From: a bacterium
Lineage (GTDB): Bacteria > Pseudomonadota > Alphaproteobacteria > Rhizobiales > Aestuariivirgaceae
Length of the DNA stretch: 64,000 nucleotides
Direction: 5' to 3'
Assembly: GCA_022842165.1 (NCBI GenBank)
Contig: JALHQC010000003.1
Coordinates: 112,928 to 176,927 of the forward strand
Shown: positions 8,543-17,511 of the stretch, one piece after another
How positions within the stretch are numbered: position 1 is the first letter of the stretch
How the letters are laid out: each line of letters starts with the position of its first letter
The notes under the pieces: model-generated
Database searches by the model: none
What the model was told of the DNA's origin: nothing
The model's input: only the letters and a program-made list of their open reading frames with translations
Program-made: the position numbers and the translations under genes

Positions 8543-9985
8543 TCAGTTCTTGCCGCCCACCAGGCGCCCGGAGCGCGCGACCACGCCCCGATCCCTTGCG
8601 AATGACAGCTGCCCGTTCACATAGACCCGCTCGATACCCGCCGAGGGTTGCAACGGGGAATCGTAAGTTGCGCGGTCGATGATCGCGCGGGGATCGAACA
8701 GCACGAGATCCGCAAATGCCCCTGCGGTCACGTGGCCCCGGTCCTTCAGGCCGAACACGCGCGCGGGCAGGCCGGTCATCTTGTGGATCGCCGTCTCCAT
8801 GGAAAACAGCCGAAGTTCGCGCGCGTAATGGCCGATGACGCGCGGAAAGGTGCCCCACAGACGCGGATGGGGATGCACGTCATGCGGCAACCCGTCGGAG
8901 CCAATCATGGCGATGGGAGAACCCATCACGCGGCGCACGTCGTCCTCGTCCATCTGGAAATAGATCGCGCCGGCGGGGTCAAGACGGCGTGCCGCTTCAT
9001 GGAGATCGCAGTTCCACTCCGCCGCTATGCTCGAGAGTTCGCGGCCCGCCATCTCGGGATGCGGCTTCGACCATGAGATGCGGATGGGATAGTCGCCCGA
9101 AACCAGATCGGCGCGAAGATTGGTCGAGCCTGCCGCATAGGGGTAGACGTCGAGGTTGACCGGATGCCGCCTCGCCGCATCCTCAAGCCGCGGCAGGGTC
9201 TCGCGCGTGCGGCCCCAGTTGGCAGGGCCGGCGCATTTGTGATGCGATACGACAACGGGGATCGCCGCTGCCGCCGCCGTCCTCACCGTCTCGTCGATGC
9301 TGTCCAGCACCTTGTCGAATTCATTCCGCATGTGCGTCGCGTAAATGCCGCCATGTCTCGCGAAACGCGCGGCGACGGTGCTGACCTCATCCTCATCGGC
9401 TGCCATGTTGGTGGGATAGAAGAGGCCCGTGGAAAAGCCGGTGGCGCCGTGTGCCATGGCCTCGTCCGCGTGACGGCACATCTGTTCGACCTGCGCGGGC
9501 GAGGCCTTGCGGCTGATATCCATCATCGTCGCAAGGCGCAAGGCCGAATGGCCAATGAGGGCCGCGACGTTGACGGCTGGCGTCACTCTTCGGAGCGCTT
9601 CTGCATAGGCAGCGAAATTTGGGAACTGATAGGCTTCGCAACCACCAAGAAGGTTCATCGGTGCCGGCGGATCGGCAGAAAAGGTCACGGGCGCAAGCGA
9701 GATGCCGCAATTGCCGACGACGACAGTCGTAACACCCTGAGATATCTTGGGCAGCATGGCGGGTTTGTCGAGCACGATGCGGTCATCATGCGTGTGCGCG
9801 TCGATGAAGCCTGGCGCGAGTGCCAAGCCCCTTGCGTCAATCTCGTTTGCGCAAGGCGCAATCACGCCCGCCGCTTCAACCGCCGCAATGCGCTCGCCTT
9901 CAAGCGCCACATCTCCGGTCACTGGCGCGGCGCCCGAACCATCGAAGACCAGCGCTCCTCTGAACACGATGCCGAAGGCATTCAT
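8543..9985 (-). CDS. N-acyl-D-amino-acid deacylase (D-aminoacylase-type amidohydrolase)
   Basis: A 480-aa amidohydrolase that hydrolyses N-acyl-D-amino acids or related amides in the cytoplasm. Metal-binding and family motifs are visible: the HxH motif in PGFIDAHTHDD near residue 65, VVVGNCGIS with the conserved Cys ligand, a histidine in VVSHHKCAG, and the late aspartate in MIGSDGLPHD. Length and order match D-aminoacylase/DAN-type enzymes. It starts 4 bp after the stop of the RpiR regulator gene and precedes the flavin monooxygenase by 23 bp, so the three form one operon. An amide substrate imported by the divergent ABC transporter is a reasonable inference. Confidence 0.88.
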   Translation of the reverse strand: MNAFGIVFRGALVFDGSGAAPVTGDVALEGERIAAVEAAGVIAPCANEIDARGLALAPGFIDAHTHDDRIVLDKPAMLPKISQGVTTVVVGNCGISLAPVTFSADPPAPMNLLGGCEAYQFPNFAAYAEALRRVTPAVNVAALIGHSALRLATMMDISRKASPAQVEQMCRHADEAMAHGATGFSTGLFYPTNMAADEDEVSTVAARFARHGGIYATHMRNEFDKVLDSIDETVRTAAAAAIPVVVSHHKCAGPANWGRTRETLPRLEDAARRHPVNLDVYPYAAGSTNLRADLVSGDYPIRISWSKPHPEMAGRELSSIAAEWNCDLHEAARRLDPAGAIYFQMDEDDVRRVMGSPIAMIGSDGLPHDVHPHPRLWGTFPRVIGHYARELRLFSMETAIHKMTGLPARVFGLKDRGHVTAGAFADLVLFDPRAIIDRATYDSPLQPSAGIERVYVNGQLSFARDRGVVARSGRLVGGKN

Positions 9986-9989
9986 GGCG

Positions 9990-10946
9990 TCACTCCCCGG
10001 TTTCCTGTTCGCGCATCACCGGCGTCGGGTCGGTCGAGGGCGTGGGAATGGCAATGCCGATCCGTGCCTGCGTGTAGCGCACGCGGCGCAGCGACTCGCG
10101 GGCCCTGGCCCCCATGCGCTTGGCTACTCCTGCGGCGAGCGTGTCGATCACCGCCATGTGGGCATAGCGTGATGGCGTCGGCATCATTACGTCGGGCCCT
10201 TCGGCGATCGTCACCGCGATCACGATATCGGCGGCTGCAGCAAGGGGCGTTCCGGGCCGCGTGACCGCGACGGTGATCGCGCCAAACGATCGCGCGATTT
10301 CTACAGCCTCAATCACAGGTTTCGAGCGCCCGCTGTTCGAGATCGCCAACACGCTGTCGCCAGGCCCAAGCGTGGCGGCCGACATCCGCTGCTGATGCCC
10401 ATCACTATAGGCCGAAACGGGGATTCCTAAGCGGAAGAAGCGAAGCTTCGCGTCTTCCGCCATCGCCGCGGAGCCGCCGCCCTGGCCGTAGATGTCGATC
10501 CGCCGGCTTGCCGCAATGGCCTCAATTGCCTTGCCGATCAGCGCGGTGTCGATCTGGTCGAGGCATTCGCGCACCGCGCTGGCGGCGCGGATCATCACGG
10601 TGCGGGCAATCTGGCCGGCATCATCATCGAAGACGCGTTCGGATTTTAGATAGGCGGATGCGACGGTCAGCGTCGTCGCAAGGCTGATCTTGAATTCGGT
10701 GAAGGACGCGCAGCCCAGCGACCGGCAGAATCGCGTCACCGTGGGCTGACTCACGTCGGCGCGGTCGGCCAGTTCGGCAATCGTCAGGCGGGTCGCCGCC
10801 TCATAGTCCGACGTGACGATATCGGCAACGCGGCGCTCGGCGGGCGACAGGTCCTGATCGACCCGCTGCAGGCGCGACACGATGTCGATTGCCGCCGCCT
10901 TTCCGGCATTCGCTCGTGCGGTCCGGGCCTTCAAGCCGTCCGTCAA
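9990..10946 (-). CDS. RpiR-family transcriptional regulator (HTH-SIS)
   Basis: A 318-aa regulator. Residues ~25-105 form the RpiR N-terminal helix-turn-helix (LSPAERRVADIVTSDY, then IAELADRADVSQPTVTRFCRSLG), and residues ~130-275 form a SIS sugar-phosphate-binding domain (RIDIYGQGGGSAAMAEDAKLR, then DSVLAISNSGRSKPVIEAV). Members bind a phosphosugar or related ligand and usually control adjacent catabolic operons. The start is a TTG at 10946 preceded by a good AAGGGGA site. It is the first gene of a minus-strand operon and lies divergent to an ABC importer; an AT-rich imperfect palindrome at 10985-11001 is a likely operator for both directions. Confidence 0.9.
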   Translation of the reverse strand: MTDGLKARTARANAGKAAAIDIVSRLQRVDQDLSPAERRVADIVTSDYEAATRLTIAELADRADVSQPTVTRFCRSLGCASFTEFKISLATTLTVASAYLKSERVFDDDAGQIARTVMIRAASAVRECLDQIDTALIGKAIEAIAASRRIDIYGQGGGSAAMAEDAKLRFFRLGIPVSAYSDGHQQRMSAATLGPGDSVLAISNSGRSKPVIEAVEIARSFGAITVAVTRPGTPLAAAADIVIAVTIAEGPDVMMPTPSRYAHMAVIDTLAAGVAKRMGARARESLRRVRYTQARIGIAIPTPSTDPTPVMREQETGE

Positions 10947-10984
10947 GATCAGCGTCCCCTTGCACTTAGTCCTGCAGATTGCAG

Positions 10985-11001
10985 ATGAAATAAAATTACA
11001 T
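10985..11001. promoter_or_regulatory. Candidate RpiR operator
   Basis: A 17-base imperfect palindrome, ATGAAATAAAATTACAT, in the divergent region between the RpiR gene and the ABC importer. Six of eight arm positions pair, and the AT-rich core resembles binding sites of RpiR/HexR proteins. An adjacent small inverted repeat, CTGCA-GAT-TGCAG, lies at 10972-10984. Placement between the regulator and the importer suits coordinated control. The operator role is inferred. Confidence 0.45.
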
Positions 11002-11195
11002 GGATTGTGCCCCGGAGCAACAGGCTGCTTTCAGACGCGCTCCATCGTTCCTACTGCACCTGCGAAGAGACTGCTTGTGATTGCGCCTTATTTGATGGGC
11101 TTAAACGCATGCAGGCCCGATATGCCCACCAGTTCATGCCGCAAAGAAGCCTATTGCGTGACGGCTGATTTTGTAACATCATTTCAGGATTGGCG

Positions 11196-12044
11196 ATGAA
11201 ATTGCCGGGGATTGCTGACGTGGCGCAGACGGAAAGAACTTCGAAGAGCACCGGTCTTCACAGCGCTCCGCCCGTCAAGATGGCAATTCGCAACGCCTCC
11301 AAGTCCTATGATACGCGTTCCGGCGCCGTTCACGCGCTGGCTGATGTGTCGCTCGATGTGCGGGAGGGCGAATTCCTCTGCATCCTGGGGCCGTCCGGCT
11401 GCGGCAAGACCACGCTGCTCTGGTCGATGGCGGGGCTCCATGCCCTGTCGAGCGGCAGCATCACGCTCGGCAATCAGCAGATCACCAGGCCCAATCCCGA
11501 AATCGCGATGATTTTCCAGGATGCCAATCTGCTGCCGTGGCGCAATCTCGCGAAGAACATCGAGCTTCCATTCGAATTGAAACGCAAGCCGCCGGACCGC
11601 GAACGCATCGCCAAGCTGCTGGACCGCGTCGGCCTCGCTGGTTTCGAAAACAAGTTTCCGCGCGAATTGTCGGGCGGCATGCAGCAGCGCGCGTCCATTG
11701 TGCGCAGCCTGTCGGTCGATCCCTCGGTGCTGCTGATGGACGAGCCTTTCGGCGCGCTCGATGCCTTCACGCGCGATGAAATGAATCTGCTGATCCAGGA
11801 AATCTGGATGGAGACGAAGAAGACAATTGCCTTCGTCACCCATTCGATTTCCGAGGCGATCTTCCTGGCGGACCGGGTGGCGGTGATGTCGGCCCGGCCA
11901 GGGCGCATCGCCGAGATCTACGACATCGACATTCCGCGGCCACGTTCCATCGATATCCAGACGGAGCCGGATTTCATCAAGCGCGTGCTCGACATCAAGT
12001 CGCGTATCGAGCATGGGCGCGGCGCCAGAGTGGCGATCACCTGA
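11196..12044 (+). CDS. ABC transporter ATP-binding protein (Tau/Ssu/Nrt type)
   Basis: A 282-aa ATPase with complete nucleotide-binding motifs: Walker A GPSGCGKTT, Q-loop IFQDANLLPW, signature LSGGMQQRASI, Walker B VLLMDEPFGALDA and the H-loop VTHSISEA. The LLPWR and MSARPG motifs are typical of the TauB/SsuB/NrtD subfamily that energises import of sulfonates, nitrate or thiamine-precursor-like molecules. A TTG two codons upstream (11190) is an alternative start; ATG 11196 with AGGA upstream is preferred. It is the first gene of an ATPase-permease-binding-protein operon divergent from the RpiR operon. Confidence 0.93.
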   Translation: MKLPGIADVAQTERTSKSTGLHSAPPVKMAIRNASKSYDTRSGAVHALADVSLDVREGEFLCILGPSGCGKTTLLWSMAGLHALSSGSITLGNQQITRPNPEIAMIFQDANLLPWRNLAKNIELPFELKRKPPDRERIAKLLDRVGLAGFENKFPRELSGGMQQRASIVRSLSVDPSVLLMDEPFGALDAFTRDEMNLLIQEIWMETKKTIAFVTHSISEAIFLADRVAVMSARPGRIAEIYDIDIPRPRSIDIQTEPDFIKRVLDIKSRIEHGRGARVAIT

Positions 12045-12059
12045 GGCAGGAGGCTGGAC

Positions 12060-12905
12060 TTGGACAAGGTGCTGGGCGACAAGATCCCGGAGTTCAACAA
12101 GAAGCAGGGCGGCGGCGGCAATGTGGGCCTCAGCGGCGCGTCCTTCAGCCTTGGCGACCATCGCAGCAAGTTCGAGATTCTCGTCATCATATTGGTCGCG
12201 GTCGTCATCATCGGCGGAACGGAACTGGCGCTCCTCGTCATGAAGGTGCCGCAATACGTGCTGCCGCGCCCAAGCCTGATCGTCACGGCACTGTTCACCG
12301 AGTGGAATTTTCTCTGGCCGCACATTCTCATTACACTCTATGAACTGCTCGTCGGCTTCACGATTGGTGCTTCGATCGGCTTCGTGCTGGCAGCGGTCAT
12401 CACGCAGTTTCCCTTCGTCGAGAAAATCGTGACACCCTATATCCTGCTGCTGGTGACGACGCCGATGCTGGCGCTCGTCCCGCTGCTGATCCTGCGCTTC
12501 GGCTTCGGCAGCGAGCCGCGCATCATCGCGGTGGCGCTGGCGAGCGGCCCCATGGTGATGATCAATTCCGCCACCGGCTTCCGCCGCGTCGATCTCGCCA
12601 AGATCGCGCTGGCGCGTTCGTTCGGCGCCAGCACGCTGCAGATCTTCACAAAGATCCGCATTCCCATGGCCATGCCGATGATCATCGTCGGCCTCATGGT
12701 CGGCTCGATCTTCGGGCTGCTCACAACGATCGGCGCTGAAATGGTGGGTGGCGCCGAGGGCCTGGGCAACCGGCTTACCTATTACTCGGCGCTGATCCGC
12801 ATGCCGCAATTCTTCGCGATCATCCTCATCCTCGCGGTGATGGGGATCTCGATCTACGTATTCTTTTTCTGGCTCGGAAAGAAATGGGCCAGTTGGGAAG
12901 CCTGA
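12060..12905 (+). CDS. ABC transporter permease (Tau/Ssu type)
   Basis: A 281-aa inner-membrane permease with about six hydrophobic segments, beginning ILVIILVAVVIIGG after a ~40-residue cytoplasmic leader. The cytoplasmic EAA loop that docks to the ATPase is visible around ALARSFGASTLQIFTKIRIP. The start is a TTG at 12060 with a strong GCAGGAGG ribosome site six bases upstream; no ATG gives a full-length product with a comparable site. It follows the ATPase gene by 15 bp and precedes the binding protein. The substrate is unknown. Confidence 0.92.
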   Translation: MDKVLGDKIPEFNKKQGGGGNVGLSGASFSLGDHRSKFEILVIILVAVVIIGGTELALLVMKVPQYVLPRPSLIVTALFTEWNFLWPHILITLYELLVGFTIGASIGFVLAAVITQFPFVEKIVTPYILLLVTTPMLALVPLLILRFGFGSEPRIIAVALASGPMVMINSATGFRRVDLAKIALARSFGASTLQIFTKIRIPMAMPMIIVGLMVGSIFGLLTTIGAEMVGGAEGLGNRLTYYSALIRMPQFFAIILILAVMGISIYVFFFWLGKKWASWEA

Positions 12906-12985
12906 CCGGCAAGAAGACGGGGTGACACCCCGCGATGAGCAAAGCCGGTGGACTCGTCGGACGTCAAACAGAGGAGAAGACAGGA

Positions 12986-14110
12986 ATGATTGGCAATATG
13001 ATGATTGGACGCCGCCGCTTGCTGACGCTCTCGGCAACCGGCATTTCCGCCATGGCCATCGGAGGGCTCAGCGCCCGCGATGCGCGCGCTGCCGACACGG
13101 TCCGCTGGGTCAGCCCGCGCGGCACGGTCGAGGTGCTCGACGACTATCCCTATTGGGTGGCCAAGAAGTTCGGCTATTTCGGTGACATCGAGACAACGCT
13201 GGAACCCGGCCCCTCGGATGCGACGGCGACCGTAAAGCTCGTCGACCAGGAGCAGGCCGACGTCGGCTATCCCTCGCCCGGCGTGTTCTCGCTGGCGCTT
13301 GCGCAAGGCATGCCGCTCGTTTCCGCCTTCCACATGGGCGGCGGCGACGTGTTCTCCTTCGCCTTCCGCAAGGGCGAGAAGCCTGCGAGCCTCAAGGATC
13401 TCGAAGGCAAGACCGTGGTTCTCGGCAGCGCCGGCTGGCAGTCGATCTGCGATCCGATGCTGAAGGCGGCGGGCGTCGACATCACCAAGGTGAAGTATGT
13501 CGATGCCGGCTGGCCGACATGGGGCACCGCGCTGAAGGAAGGCAAGGGCGACTCGGCACTGTCGTGGGAAGGGCTTCGCGCCCAATGGAAGGGCCAGGGC
13601 TTCGACTTCGACTATTGGCTGGGCCGCGACTTCTCGAAGCTTCCCGCCAACAGCTTCGTGATGCGCAAGGCCGATTTCGACGATGCGGCGAAGCGCGAGG
13701 TCTACGGCCGCTACTTCCAGGGCTGGGCCGCGGGCCTTGAGTTCGGCAAGCACAATCCACGAGCCGCGACGCAGATCGTCATGGAGCAGTTCCCCGGCCT
13801 TGCCTCGCAGATGACGCCCGATGTCGCGGTCGAATCCCAGATGCAGCTGGCGAATGTCTTTGCCGGCCGCATGGATGAACGCAAGAAGTGGGGTTATCAC
13901 CTGCCGTCGAGCTGGCAGCTGTTCTTCGACGTGGGCCGCGAGATCGGTCAGATCACCACCGACTTCAAGATGGAGGACGTGGTGAAGAACGACCTGATCG
14001 ATCAGGCCAACAGCTTCGATGCAACCAAGGTCAAGGCCGATGCCGATGGTTTCAAGCTGTCTGACGCCTATGGCGCCGTGAACGTCGAAGAGATCGCGAA
14101 ACGCATCTGA
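12986..14110 (+). CDS. ABC transporter substrate-binding protein (SsuA/THI5-like, Tat-exported)
   Basis: A 374-aa periplasmic binding protein of the SsuA/NMT1/THI5-like fold. The N-terminus GRRRLLTLSATGISAMAIGG has twin arginines and a hydrophobic core, so export through the Tat pathway is predicted, with cleavage near ARA-AD. The fold markers YPYWVAKKFGYFGDIETTLE and KLVDQEQADVGYPSPG fit the first lobe. ATG 12986 follows a GAGGAG site; an upstream in-frame ATG (12935) would put 17 residues ahead of the Tat signal. It delivers substrate to the preceding permease/ATPase. A stem-loop follows the stop codon. Confidence 0.9.
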   Translation: MIGNMMIGRRRLLTLSATGISAMAIGGLSARDARAADTVRWVSPRGTVEVLDDYPYWVAKKFGYFGDIETTLEPGPSDATATVKLVDQEQADVGYPSPGVFSLALAQGMPLVSAFHMGGGDVFSFAFRKGEKPASLKDLEGKTVVLGSAGWQSICDPMLKAAGVDITKVKYVDAGWPTWGTALKEGKGDSALSWEGLRAQWKGQGFDFDYWLGRDFSKLPANSFVMRKADFDDAAKREVYGRYFQGWAAGLEFGKHNPRAATQIVMEQFPGLASQMTPDVAVESQMQLANVFAGRMDERKKWGYHLPSSWQLFFDVGREIGQITTDFKMEDVVKNDLIDQANSFDATKVKADADGFKLSDAYGAVNVEEIAKRI

Positions 14111-14117
14111 TGAAGAA

Positions 14118-14150
14118 GGGAACGGCGGCATCTTCAAGACCGCCGTTCCC
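14118..14150 (+). terminator. Stem-loop after binding-protein gene
   Basis: An 11-bp perfect stem, GGGAACGGCGG (14118-14128) with CCGCCGTTCCC (14140-14150) and an 11-base loop, begins 8 bp after the binding-protein stop. There is no long T-run, so it may act as a weak terminator or as a 3' mRNA-stabilising element separating the ABC operon from the next genes. Confidence 0.55.
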
Positions 14151-14178
14151 GCTCCCTTGACATATACAGGGCGGCCCC

Positions 14179-14529
14179 ATGTTCGAGTTCGATCACGTCG
14201 GCATCACAACGGCAATCAGGCAGCCGGACGAGAACTGGGTGGAGCAAAGCCGGGTGTGGGTTACCAATCCGCGGCATCATCCCGAGCATGTCGAATTCCT
14301 GCGCTACGAGCCGGACAGCACGGTGCCCGAGGTCATCAAGGCCAATCCGCACATCGCTTTCCGTGTTGCCTCGCTTGGCCAGCATCTCGATCAGCCGGGC
14401 GTCGAGATCATCATTCCGCCCTTCGTGGTCGGCGATTTTCTGGAGGTGGTGTTTGTGAAAAAATACAACACCATCTTCGAATACATGCATTACCTGAAAG
14501 AGGGCTGGTTCGGAGTGAAGGAGCCGTGA
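14179..14529 (+). CDS. VOC/glyoxalase-like small protein
   Basis: A 116-aa protein resembling a single vicinal-oxygen-chelate (glyoxalase-like) module: FDHVGITTAI at the N-terminus, HVEFLRYEPDS in the middle and FLEVVFVKKYNTIFEYMH near the C-terminus. These positions could supply His and Glu metal ligands. The reaction is unknown. It is cytosolic. Its TGA overlaps the GTG start of the next gene (14526) by four bases, so translation is coupled, and it opens a five-gene run of oxidoreductase genes. Confidence 0.6.
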   Translation: MFEFDHVGITTAIRQPDENWVEQSRVWVTNPRHHPEHVEFLRYEPDSTVPEVIKANPHIAFRVASLGQHLDQPGVEIIIPPFVVGDFLEVVFVKKYNTIFEYMHYLKEGWFGVKEP

Positions 14530-15716
14530 GCCGCTACCGCGCCATCTACGCCTATGCCTGGGATATCGCCGAAACAGGCGTGGCGGAGGCTGTCCGCGAG
14601 TTCCAGGGCCTCGGCCTCAACACGGTGACGATGGCGGGAAGCTATCACGCCGGAAAATTCCTGAGGCCGCATGGCAGGAGCGGCAAGGTCTATTTCCCGG
14701 AAGACGGCACGGCCTATTTCAAGACCACGCCGTCGCGCTACGGCGCCATCAAGCCTGTCGAGAACCATCTGCTGCAATCCCGCGATATCCTCCGTGAACT
14801 GACGGAAAATGGTGGCATGGCGGTAAATGCCTGGATGGTGCTGCTGCACAACACGCTGCTGGGCACCCGGCACCCGGAGGCCACCGTCGCCAACGCCTTT
14901 GGCGACCGTTATGTCTACAGTCTCTGTCCCTCGCACCCTGAAGCCCGCGCCTATGCCATCGGCCTCGCGCGGGACGTGACCCAGTCCTATCCCGTCATGG
15001 GCGTCTCCATGGAATCGCCGGGCTTTGCGCCTTATGCCCATGGCTTCCATCATGAATTTGCACTGAACCAGCCGAACCGCTGGCTCGACAGTCAGCTGGG
15101 CCTCTGCTTCTGCGATCACTGCATCGCGGGTGCGGCCAAGGCCGGGATCAATGCAAAGCCGCTCAAGGCGCAGGTAGCGAAGGACATTTCGGATTATCTC
15201 GCGAGCGACATCGATTTTCCAACCGACATGGCGGAAGCCTTCTGGGCTGCTGACACGCGGCTCGACGGCGAGCTGAAGGCCTTCCTCGACTGGCGCTGCA
15301 CCGTCGTCACCTCGCTCGTTGCCGAAATCCGTGACCGGGTCCGCAAGGATGCGAGCGTTGCCGTCATTCCCTCGGTCGCACGGCCGACGGGTGGCGCGTG
15401 GTATGAGGGAAGCGACCTTCGCGCGCTGGCCGAAGCGGCGGGCGCGATCGAGGCCTGCTTCTACGAACCATCCGCTGCCCGGGTGAAGGCCGACCTCTTC
15501 GACGTGAAACGCAGGCTGAAGGGCTCAGGCGAGCTCCGTGGGATCATGCGCCCGGCCTATCCCGATCTTTCCAGCAAAGGCGAATTCCTCGCCGCTGCCG
15601 AAGCACTGGTCGCTGGCGGCGTGTCGGGTCTCGCCTTCTACAATTGGGGCCATCTGCGCAAGGCCAACCTTGCCTGGATCGCCGACGCCATGAAACTCTT
15701 TGGTCAGGAGTCATGA
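14526..15716 (+). CDS. Unrecognised 396-aa protein, possible TIM-barrel glycoside-hydrolase-like fold
   Basis: I do not recognise a named family. The protein begins with SRYRAIYAYAWDIAETG and continues with alternating strands and helices (GLNTVTMAGSYHAGKF, WMVLLHNTLLG, PVMGVSMESPGF, GVSGLAFYNWGHL), in the manner of TIM-barrel enzymes that act on sugars. A CFCDHC cluster near residue 200 is notable and could bind a metal. There is no signal peptide. The GTG start at 14526 overlaps the previous stop, and its own stop overlaps the following SDR start, so it is translated as part of one operon with two sugar-type dehydrogenases. A role in breakdown of a polyol or sugar derivative is an inference from context. 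Confidence 0.55.
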   Translation: MSRYRAIYAYAWDIAETGVAEAVREFQGLGLNTVTMAGSYHAGKFLRPHGRSGKVYFPEDGTAYFKTTPSRYGAIKPVENHLLQSRDILRELTENGGMAVNAWMVLLHNTLLGTRHPEATVANAFGDRYVYSLCPSHPEARAYAIGLARDVTQSYPVMGVSMESPGFAPYAHGFHHEFALNQPNRWLDSQLGLCFCDHCIAGAAKAGINAKPLKAQVAKDISDYLASDIDFPTDMAEAFWAADTRLDGELKAFLDWRCTVVTSLVAEIRDRVRKDASVAVIPSVARPTGGAWYEGSDLRALAEAAGAIEACFYEPSAARVKADLFDVKRRLKGSGELRGIMRPAYPDLSSKGEFLAAAEALVAGGVSGLAFYNWGHLRKANLAWIADAMKLFGQES

Positions 15717-16498
15717 TGTTCAAGGGAAAGATCGTTGCTGTCACGGGAGCCGCTGGCGGCATCGGGCAGAGCCTTTGCCGCCACTTTGCAGGGCAGGGCG
15801 CTCATATCGCGGCCATTGACAAGAGCCCTGCCCTGGAAGGCTTCATGAAGGAAGCCTGGAGCAAAGATATCAGGTCCTCCCACGCCATCATCGACGTTGG
15901 CGATCGTGATGCGGTGAGGGACGCCTTCAATCAACTGTCCTCTGCGCTCGGACCTGTCGATATCCTCGTCAACAATGCCGGCTTCTCGTCGCATCCGACC
16001 TTTGTACGGACCGATCCTGAAAGCTGGCAGCACGAGGTGAATGGCAATCTCAACAGCGCCTATTATTGCGCCCATGCCGTGCTGGACGGCATGAAGGCGA
16101 AGGGTGGCGGTTCGATCGTCGCCATCGGATCGGTCAATGGCCTTGGCGCGCTGGGCGATCCGGCTTACAGCGCGGCGAAAGCCGGGCTGATCTCGCTAAC
16201 GAAGTCGCTGGCGGTGGAATATGGCCGTTTCAACATCCGCTCCAACATCGTGCTGCCCGGCACGGTGAGAACGCCGCTTTGGGAATTGCGCGCCGCGAAA
16301 AATCCGGCGGTGCTGGAAACGCTGCGCAAGTGGTATCCGCTGGGCCGCATCGTCGACCCGGATGATGTGGCGCGGGCCGTTGCCTTTCTGGCGTCCGACG
16401 CCGCCGCTGCCATCACCGGCGTGGCGCTCCCCGTCGATTGCGGACTTTCCGCCGGCAACATCGTGATGGCGCGCGAGCTGACACTGGAGGATTTCTGA
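15713..16498 (+). CDS. SDR family NAD(P)-dependent oxidoreductase
   Basis: A 261-aa classical short-chain dehydrogenase. Visible motifs are the cofactor-binding TGAAGGIG near the N-terminus, the NNAG motif in DILVNNAGF, a catalytic Ser in IGSVNG and Tyr/Lys in YSAAKAG, plus the PG motif VLPGTVRT. It oxidises or reduces an alcohol or ketone in the cytoplasm. ATG 15713 follows AGGAG and overlaps the previous stop; ATG 15716 is an equally possible start. The gene ends one base into the next start codon (TGATG), so coupling continues into the Gfo/Idh/MocA gene. Confidence 0.9.
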   Translation: MMFKGKIVAVTGAAGGIGQSLCRHFAGQGAHIAAIDKSPALEGFMKEAWSKDIRSSHAIIDVGDRDAVRDAFNQLSSALGPVDILVNNAGFSSHPTFVRTDPESWQHEVNGNLNSAYYCAHAVLDGMKAKGGGSIVAIGSVNGLGALGDPAYSAAKAGLISLTKSLAVEYGRFNIRSNIVLPGTVRTPLWELRAAKNPAVLETLRKWYPLGRIVDPDDVARAVAFLASDAAAAITGVALPVDCGLSAGNIVMARELTLEDF

Positions 16499-17502
16499 TG
16501 ATCGACAAGCTGCGTATCGGCGTCATCGGGCTTGGCTGGTTCGGCGAAATCCACTGCGAGACGATCCAGGGCATTGCCAACATGGAACTGGCAGCACTCT
16601 GCACCCGCAGGCCGGACCGGCTGGCTGAGCAGGCCGCAAAGTACGGCGTCAAAAAAACCTATGCCGACTACCGCGACATGCTGGCGGACAAGGACATCGA
16701 CGCCGTGTCGATCGTCACCATGTGGGACCAGCACACCGACCCCGCCATCGCAGCGCTTGAAGCCGGAAAACATGTCTTCCTCGAGAAGCCCATGGCGTCG
16801 ACCGTTGCCGACTGCGCCAAGATCATCGCGGCCTCGAAGAAATCCAGGGGCATTCTCCAGATCGGCCATATCTGCCGCTTCAACCCGCGCTATCGGATGG
16901 CGAAGCAGGCAATCGACGAGGGCCGCATCGGCACGATCGTGGCGCTGTCCTCCCGCCGCAACATTCCCGCCGCCTGGACGCCAACCATCCTCGAGAAGAT
17001 CGGGCCCATCGTCGGCGATGCGATCCACGACACCGACCTGATGCTGTGGTTTACCGGCGACACTGTGGCCACCGCCTATGCGCAAACCGTGAGCGTGCGG
17101 AACCTGAGATTTCCGGACATCGGCCAGACCATGTATCGCTTCAAGGGCGGCGCCACGGCAACACTCGAAACCGTGTGGTGCATGCCGGAGAAGACGCCCT
17201 TCGACATCGACGAGCGCATGTCGATCATCGGCACCGAGGGGATCATCCATATACAGGATACCTTCCCCAATCTCGGCATCGTGGACAAAAGCCGGCTGCA
17301 CAGCCCGGACACGACCTATTGGCCGATGTTCGACGGCGTTCGCGGCGGCGCACTGCGGGCCGAGTTCGACTATTTCGCCAATTGCGCGCTGAAGGGCATC
17401 ACCCCGGCGATCGGCAGGCCCGAAGATGCAGCGGCCGCGCTCGCGGCGACGCTCGCCGCCGAGGAATCGGCGCGCACCGGCAAAGTCATTCATATCGGAT
17501 AG
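16498..17502 (+). CDS. Gfo/Idh/MocA family oxidoreductase (first copy)
   Basis: A 334-aa dehydrogenase with an N-terminal Rossmann fold (RIGVIGLGWFGEIHCETI) and the family's EKP motif in HVFLEKPMAS, whose lysine is catalytic. The GDAIHDTDLMLWF segment in the C-terminal domain carries the conserved Asp/His. These enzymes oxidise sugars, inositols or related polyols with NAD(P). Its start overlaps the SDR stop by one base. A second family member, not closely similar in sequence, begins 9 bp after it. A shared substrate pathway is inferred. Confidence 0.9.
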   Translation: MIDKLRIGVIGLGWFGEIHCETIQGIANMELAALCTRRPDRLAEQAAKYGVKKTYADYRDMLADKDIDAVSIVTMWDQHTDPAIAALEAGKHVFLEKPMASTVADCAKIIAASKKSRGILQIGHICRFNPRYRMAKQAIDEGRIGTIVALSSRRNIPAAWTPTILEKIGPIVGDAIHDTDLMLWFTGDTVATAYAQTVSVRNLRFPDIGQTMYRFKGGATATLETVWCMPEKTPFDIDERMSIIGTEGIIHIQDTFPNLGIVDKSRLHSPDTTYWPMFDGVRGGALRAEFDYFANCALKGITPAIGRPEDAAAALAATLAAEESARTGKVIHIG

Positions 17503-17511
17503 GAGAGACAG

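Noticed and set aside
11184..13037. 617-aa minus-strand open frame
   Set aside because: It lies opposite the ABC ATPase and permease genes, is rich in His/Arg/Asp/Gln as expected for an antisense frame, and has no motif.
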